Positions 59,475 through 64,000 of a DNA stretch of 64,000 bases are shown piece by piece; positions within the stretch are counted from its first letter, which is position 1; each line of letters starts with the position of its first letter. The notes under the pieces are model-generated. The model saw nothing but the letters and a program-made list of their open reading frames with translations, ran no database searches and was not told the DNA's origin. Source of the stretch: Rallus limicola (lineage: Eukaryota; Chordata; Aves; Gruiformes; Rallidae); assembly GCA_022605955.1 (NCBI GenBank), contig JAKCOZ010000007.1, forward strand, positions 37,860,991-37,924,990, read 5' to 3'. Made by a program: the position numbers and the translations under genes.

Positions 59475-59595
59475 TCATCTCTGGAGATATTCAAACCCAC
59501 CTGGCTGCAGCCCTGAGTAATCTCCTCTAGCTGCCCCTATTTTAAGCTGAGGATTAGACTGGATGACCTACAAGTTGTGCCTCACAAGATAAAAA
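59475..59595 (+). mobile_element. CR1 LINE 3' end fragment
   Basis: 'TCTCTGGAGATATTCAAACCC', 'CACCTGGCTGCAGCCC' and 'GATTAGACTGGATGACC' correspond to the last codons of ORF2 and the start of the 3' untranslated region of a plus-strand CR1. The final tail is degraded ('GATAAAAATCC'). It begins 75 bp after the LTR. Confidence 0.75.
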
Positions 59596-62500
59596 TCCTT
59601 TGAAAAGAAGCTATATTGTTAAGAAAAAATTGGCAAGGATTGCATGGAAGTTTCTTTGCTTCTGCAAATTTCAGTGCTGGTAGCAAAGCCATGGTTAAGA
59701 CAAATGTCTTTTAATAATATTACTTCAACATTGCTGTCTGGAAGAGGAACTCATGTCTGAAAAGGCATAAAAAGCAATTATCTTCTGACCACTCCTGTTT
59801 CTTTTTTTTTCCTTTCTTTTTAACAACTCATCAAGATATTGCATATACCCCCACTCCCATGGAGAAACAAAGTCTGTCCTTGTTCATTTAATTAAATGTC
59901 ATTTTAAATGAAGCAAACAGTGAAAGACCTCAGAGAGACTGGGGAATCTTGTCTGGTAAGTAAACTTGTATTTTAAAATGATTGTTTGGGAACATATGGG
60001 CAGCCTAGCTTACAAGGGCTAGAAAATATGCCTGGACATGCTGAGAAACATGGGCAAGCATATTTAATAGTGACAGGTCTTAAGTGACTTTGTCTCTTCT
60101 ATTCAGTGTGCTTTCCTCCCATTTTCTTTCTGCTCTTCTCCAGAGACACAACAGCAACAGTGATATTCTAAAATGTACAGCACTGCTTCCTCTCTCCCAC
60201 AGGCCCTATAAAGATGTCAATGAAGTTGGTAATACAGCTTCTCCTCCAATAAAGGTTGTGAACATCTGGTGCAAGACCACATGCCACTTTGGAACCTATT
60301 TTAAAACCATTGCCTTGGACTTTTTAATTTTTTTTTTAATTTAGAAGTCCTCAGCTGTTCCAGTGATAGAAAGAAAAACAACTAATGGAAAGATGACTGT
60401 GGATGTCCCTGCTATAAATGACTTATCTAAGACATTGTACAGACATTGCTTTTCCAAGTTTGATATGGGTTTTAAAAGTCACCATAAAACCAGAAGTAAC
60501 TACCTTGAGAAATCTGAAGATTGAATATAGGTAGATGGTAGCACTCCAGTCTGTGATTTGTCCAACTCTGATACTTACTGTCTGAGATGACTGTTATGGA
60601 TCATTGCTTTTTATGGTTGCTGATTATAAACCTTTTTTTTTTTTTTTTTTTAGCAGTTTTCAGTTCTCAGGACCTGCTGCAGGTAGGAGAAGAGAAGCAG
60701 TCATATCCTCAGCTAATCCACTAGAATAGGTGCAAACCCAACAGAATAGATGCAAGCCAAGATCAAGGCTGAGCTGTTCACAGGAGAAAAGGGCTCTGAT
60801 TGTTCAGTATGATTCATGACTATTAAGATTAACTTACTGAGGATTCATAACAAACTGCCTCCCATCTCCAAGTAGAACACACCCTTTTTGACTTTCTAAT
60901 GTAAGTCCTTGGGAGTTCCTTCAGGCCAGTTGGTGTCAAAAACCTTGATATATGTTTTTCCTGGTTTTATTGTCATGTGTCCTGCCACTGCAACTATGCT
61001 GCTGCTCCTATCAAGATAAAAATGCTCCTGTTAGAAGATAAATGCATTAGCAATGCTGATAGATGAGAGAAGGGAAACTCTAGTGATAAGTCTAGCTGCA
61101 AAAGGAGTTGGAATACATAGGGTAAATAGGCTCTGTGATGCCTGAGAGAGGGTGAACTTTGGAGGGTACAAAAGTGCAGCACATTTTTCAGTGAGTCCAC
61201 AAGGATTATTTCCAGTCACACCATGACATGCTTGCATAATTTGTGATTGAGCATAAGCTGACAGTGATTTTTATTATATTTTTCAAGGAAGAAAACATCT
61301 TCACAGTAGGACCAATGCAATAGGATTGCAGATGCCGACATGCTGCCTGTGATATAAAGTAGTCAATAAAATATGAATATGGATGACTTAAGGCACCACT
61401 CATGCATATGAATGAAGGGAGAGAAGAAACAGAGATGACACAATGAAGCATATTTGTGCCCATAGAAGGCAACTGAAGCTTTACTGTTGTTTTCAGTGCA
61501 AGAAGAAATCACCAGACCCTTTCACAGGAAAAAAAATTTGTCCTGTCTATCTGAATTTTTACAGGCTTTGTTTTCCTCTTCTGTAGTCCAGATATTGACT
61601 GAAATACAGACACATATAAGAATATTGACTTTGTATCAAAATGAGGAGTGGAAAAGAGTAATTTGGTTACTCAGCACAAAGCAGTCCCTTCAGAGCATGA
61701 CAGGCAACAGTGACAAAGCTGCTGTTCCTGTCCACTGCTGTTTGTAATACCATCTTGCACTATTTCTAGTGCACAATACAAGGGTACTAGATAGGGTGAC
61801 CCATACAATAATACATATTAGTGATGTAAAATTTGTTAGCAGTCACAGATGGTCCAGGGCTTACCAATGGCCTCAGAGGAAATTCCAGTGTAATCAGTGC
61901 AGCTAGGTTTTGAAGGAGGATTTTGAAGGAGATAGTGCCTTTATCAATTTTACTCAGAAGATCTTATGCAAAGGAAAGGGATAAGCAGAAAGAAGACATT
62001 TTTTAAATTATATTTTTGAAAATGTTTAATGTACAGGGGAAAAAATGTCCCTCTAGATTAATACGTTCTTAACAGTGGGATTCCTTCTATGTCCCTAAGG
62101 GTGCTGTTCTGTGAACTGGTAAATCTTGTTAATTTCTCATGATGTTCTGCCAAATCTTGCTTTTATCTAATTCCCTCTTAATTTCTCTCAAAAGTTTGGT
62201 ATCACATGAAAACCTTAGAACCTAAGATGTTTGTAATTGTAATAATTGCTTCTATTCTCCCCACTCAGCCAGACTACCATTCTCCCTGTGCACTAATGGC
62301 TTTTTAACAGGCAAATGGGGACTTGGGAAGGGAATTTGAGGTATGTGCACTTGACAGAGTGGGTGGATTTTAAGTGAGACTGCTGACCCTTTTCATTAAT
62401 AAGACAACACTATACATTAAGTAACCACAGGCTACTAAAGCAGAAAATAATTGCTCATAAATAGTAAAATTCAGCTTGGAAAAAGGAATCTGTTATTTTA

Positions 62501-63189
62501 AAATCTCAGGTTTTCAATTCATTTCTTTTCCACCTTCATTGTTTTGATTTAATTATGTTTCTGTTAGTCAAGCAACATAGTAGCTGTGAAGCAAAAATAA
62601 TGTTCAACGATACAAAAGGTACAAGCAATCTTTCAAACACAATTCAAGCTCCCTGTCAGGTCTTTGAGTGGTTTTGTCCTGTGCTGCTAATTCTAGTGTT
62701 CCAAATCCCTCCCACTTCTTGCTACTTACTGCTCTCTTTAGACTTTTCAACTTCCTCTTTATTTTCCTTACATATTTCATGAAGCCCTTTCTGCTTAAAA
62801 TCCTGTTTTTGCTTAAGGGGTAGGTGATCTCTTCTGACCAGAATAATCCAGTCTTCCACTTTGTCTCTTCTATCCTCTATGAAACATGGACAAGAATGTT
62901 CCTCTGGCACTTAGGCCACCTTGAATAGAACAGTCTGAGTCTATAATACTAAATTTTAATAGTATATAATATTGAAGTCAGCTTCACAGTAGGTCCACAG
63001 ACAAAGTAAATGACTATCTGAAAAGATTCCTCATTTGTGCTAAGTCACTAAGCATATTTTGAAAAAAGATTTATGAGACTTAATTGGCAAGGGCCAAAAC
63101 CATGACAAGAACATTCAAGCTTTTTAACTATATAGGAGATCAATATTCAGTGCTTAGCTGAATTTCTTTAAGGAAAGGAATTGAGAAAA
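59596..63189. other. Unique DNA
   Basis: I recognise no gene or repeat apart from a T run of about 19 at 60633-60651 and short T runs near 59800. Small frames have no motif. Confidence 0.5.
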
Positions 63190-63305
63190 AGACACTGAAG
63201 GGAGCCCTCATTGCAGTCTATGGCTTCCTTATGAGGGGGAGTGAAGGGCAGGCTCTGATCTCCTCCCTTAGGTGACCAGTCATAGAACCCATGGGAACGA
63301 TATGA
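63190..63305 (+). mobile_element. CR1 LINE ORF2 fragment
   Basis: 'CTCATTGCAGTCTATGGCTTCC', 'TGATCTCCTCCCTTAGGTGACC' and 'ATAGAACCCATGGGAACG' run in the order of the CR1 ORF2 segment that normally encodes 'LIALYNCL...SPGDQ...DRTRGNG'. The copy stops where the LTR piece begins, so the CR1 was probably there first or was cut by rearrangement. Confidence 0.55.
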
Positions 63306-63417
63306 AACTTTTATGGTGGCATGATGTCACAGGATGTGGAAAACAGCTCTGTCCAGCTCCACTCACTTGTGCTGGCTGCTTGGGGAAGTTAACTCTGTCC
63401 TGAATGGAACCAGGACA
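63306..63417 (-). mobile_element. LTR 5' piece, ERVL-like (family B)
   Basis: On the minus strand it begins TGTCCTGGTTCCATTC at 63417, followed by AGAGTTAACTTCCCCAAGCAG and 'GTTTTCCACATCC', 'GACATCATGCC'. These are the same first 110 bp as in the LTR at 12963-13358. Only the start of U3 remains; the rest is missing on its left side. Confidence 0.7.
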
Positions 63418-63419
63418 AC

Positions 63420-63723
63420 CTGAAGCCAGTACTAACCTAGTCCCTGATCTGCCCTGCTTCCTGACAAACCCCCAGTTGTATATAGAGCATGATGTGATAT
63501 GGTATGGAATATCCCTTTGGTCAGTTGTGGACAGCTGTCCTGGCTGTGTCTCATCCCAACTTCTTGTGCTACTTGCTAGTGGGTCCTTGAGTATGTGTAA
63601 GCACTGCTCAGCATTAATGAAAATATCCTTGCAGTATCAACACTGTTTCAGCACAAATCCAAAACATAGCTATTTTACTAGCTGCTATGAAGAAAATTAA
63701 CTCTATCCTAGACAAAACCATCA
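63420..63723 (-). mobile_element. LTR U3 piece, ERVL-like (family B)
   Basis: A second minus-strand LTR piece directly abutting the first. On the minus strand it starts TGATGGTTTTGTCTAGGATAG at 63723, then AGAGTTAATTTTCTTCATAG, 'GTGTTGATACTGC', 'GACACAGCCAGGACAGCTG', 'GGGATATTCCATACC' and a TATA-like TATATAC (63484-63478). It preserves the U3 block that the copy at 58973 has lost. The downstream R/U5 half is missing, and no target duplication was identified. It may be joined to the first piece by nested insertion or deletion. Confidence 0.8.
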
Positions 63724-63786
63724 TAATGTTTGAGGGTATTTGTCCTAAGGAGTTTTACTATATGGGGTTTTTCTACCTACCTCCCT

Positions 63787-63827
63787 TTAGCACTTACCAG
63801 GATGGGAGACCAACTGATCTCTGTGCC
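63787..63827 (+). repeat. 5S-rRNA-like fragment
   Basis: TTAGCACTT, then GGATGGGAGACC, then CTG two bases later, resembles the 5S rRNA internal promoter (TTAGTACTTGGATGGGAGACCGCCTG), with a 3-nt insertion before GGATGGG. The rest of 5S is not present on either side. It may be a short 5S pseudogene piece or part of a 5S-derived SINE head; a chance match is possible over so short a stretch. Confidence 0.35.
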
Positions 63828-63870
63828 AAGATATTTTCTATGTTGAGAGAGTAAATAGTGAAAAGTTAAC

Positions 63871-63887
63871 TTTTTTTTTTTTTTTTT
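63871..63887. repeat. Poly(T) run
   Basis: About 17 T. It lies 40 bp after the 5S-like fragment. A T run is also the RNA polymerase III stop signal, but no complete pol III gene is seen. Confidence 0.8.
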
Positions 63888-64000
63888 AAACCTAATTTTA
63901 TTTCTTCAAGCAACAAAACATACTTTTAAAAATACAGTAGTATTACATCTTCTGTTAATTTTTATTTTTCCCCACTTAACACAAACTTTACCCTTCCTAA

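Overview
This window looks like AT-rich, non-coding avian nuclear DNA, either a gene desert or a long intron. The evidence is the repeat content: many CR1 LINE fragments with the bird-type 3' end (a short ATTCTGTG-like tail), together with LTRs of the avian ERVL-like kind. I saw no mammalian Alu- or L1-type elements. The species cannot be fixed from sequence alone. I found no complete host protein gene. Nearly every open frame of 60-130 codons is chance, a CR1 remnant, an LTR, or a simple repeat read as protein.

Layout. 1-6.8 kb: mostly unique, with one CR1 stub and a hairpin. 6.8-9.4 kb: a 1.2-kb CR1 copy with a broken reverse transcriptase, a decayed repeat, a tRNA-like (SINE-like) segment and a CR1 3' end. 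10.7-13.4 kb: two LTRs on the minus strand. 14.6-18.4 kb: six CR1 pieces plus the best candidate for a host coding exon (15862-16198, minus strand, perfect splice-donor consensus). 21.6-22.3 kb: an LTR. 25.5-26.65 kb: a 1.1-kb almost pure pyrimidine satellite of CTTT, TTCCC and TTCCCC units. 27.1 kb: CR1. 29.05-30.08 kb: LTR. 30.57 kb: (ATCT)16. 31.65-33.3 kb: an unassigned coding-like frame, a CA repeat and a probable LTR of another family. 34.3-35.5 kb: an LTR piece followed by a 0.9-kb CR1. 36-43.2 kb: CR1 pieces, a GC-rich patch and a perfect 18-bp hairpin. 46.66-47.5 kb: LTR with a clean target-site duplication. 48 kb: CR1. 48.6-57.5 kb: mostly unique. 57.6-59.6 kb: two LTRs and a CR1 end. 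63.2-63.8 kb: a compact stack of CR1, two LTR pieces and a 5S-rRNA-like fragment.

The elements do not work together as a pathway. The window records repeated insertion and decay. Five LTRs of one family (10.7, 21.6, 29.05, 46.66 and 57.6 kb) have no recognisable gag or pol beside them, so they read as solo LTRs. Three LTR insertions of the second ERVL-like family (12.96, 58.97 and 63.4 kb) add to this. I found no convincing undescribed biological system. The items most worth checking are the pyrimidine satellite, the candidate exon at 16 kb, the unassigned frame at 31.7-32.1 kb and the tRNA-like and 5S-like pieces.
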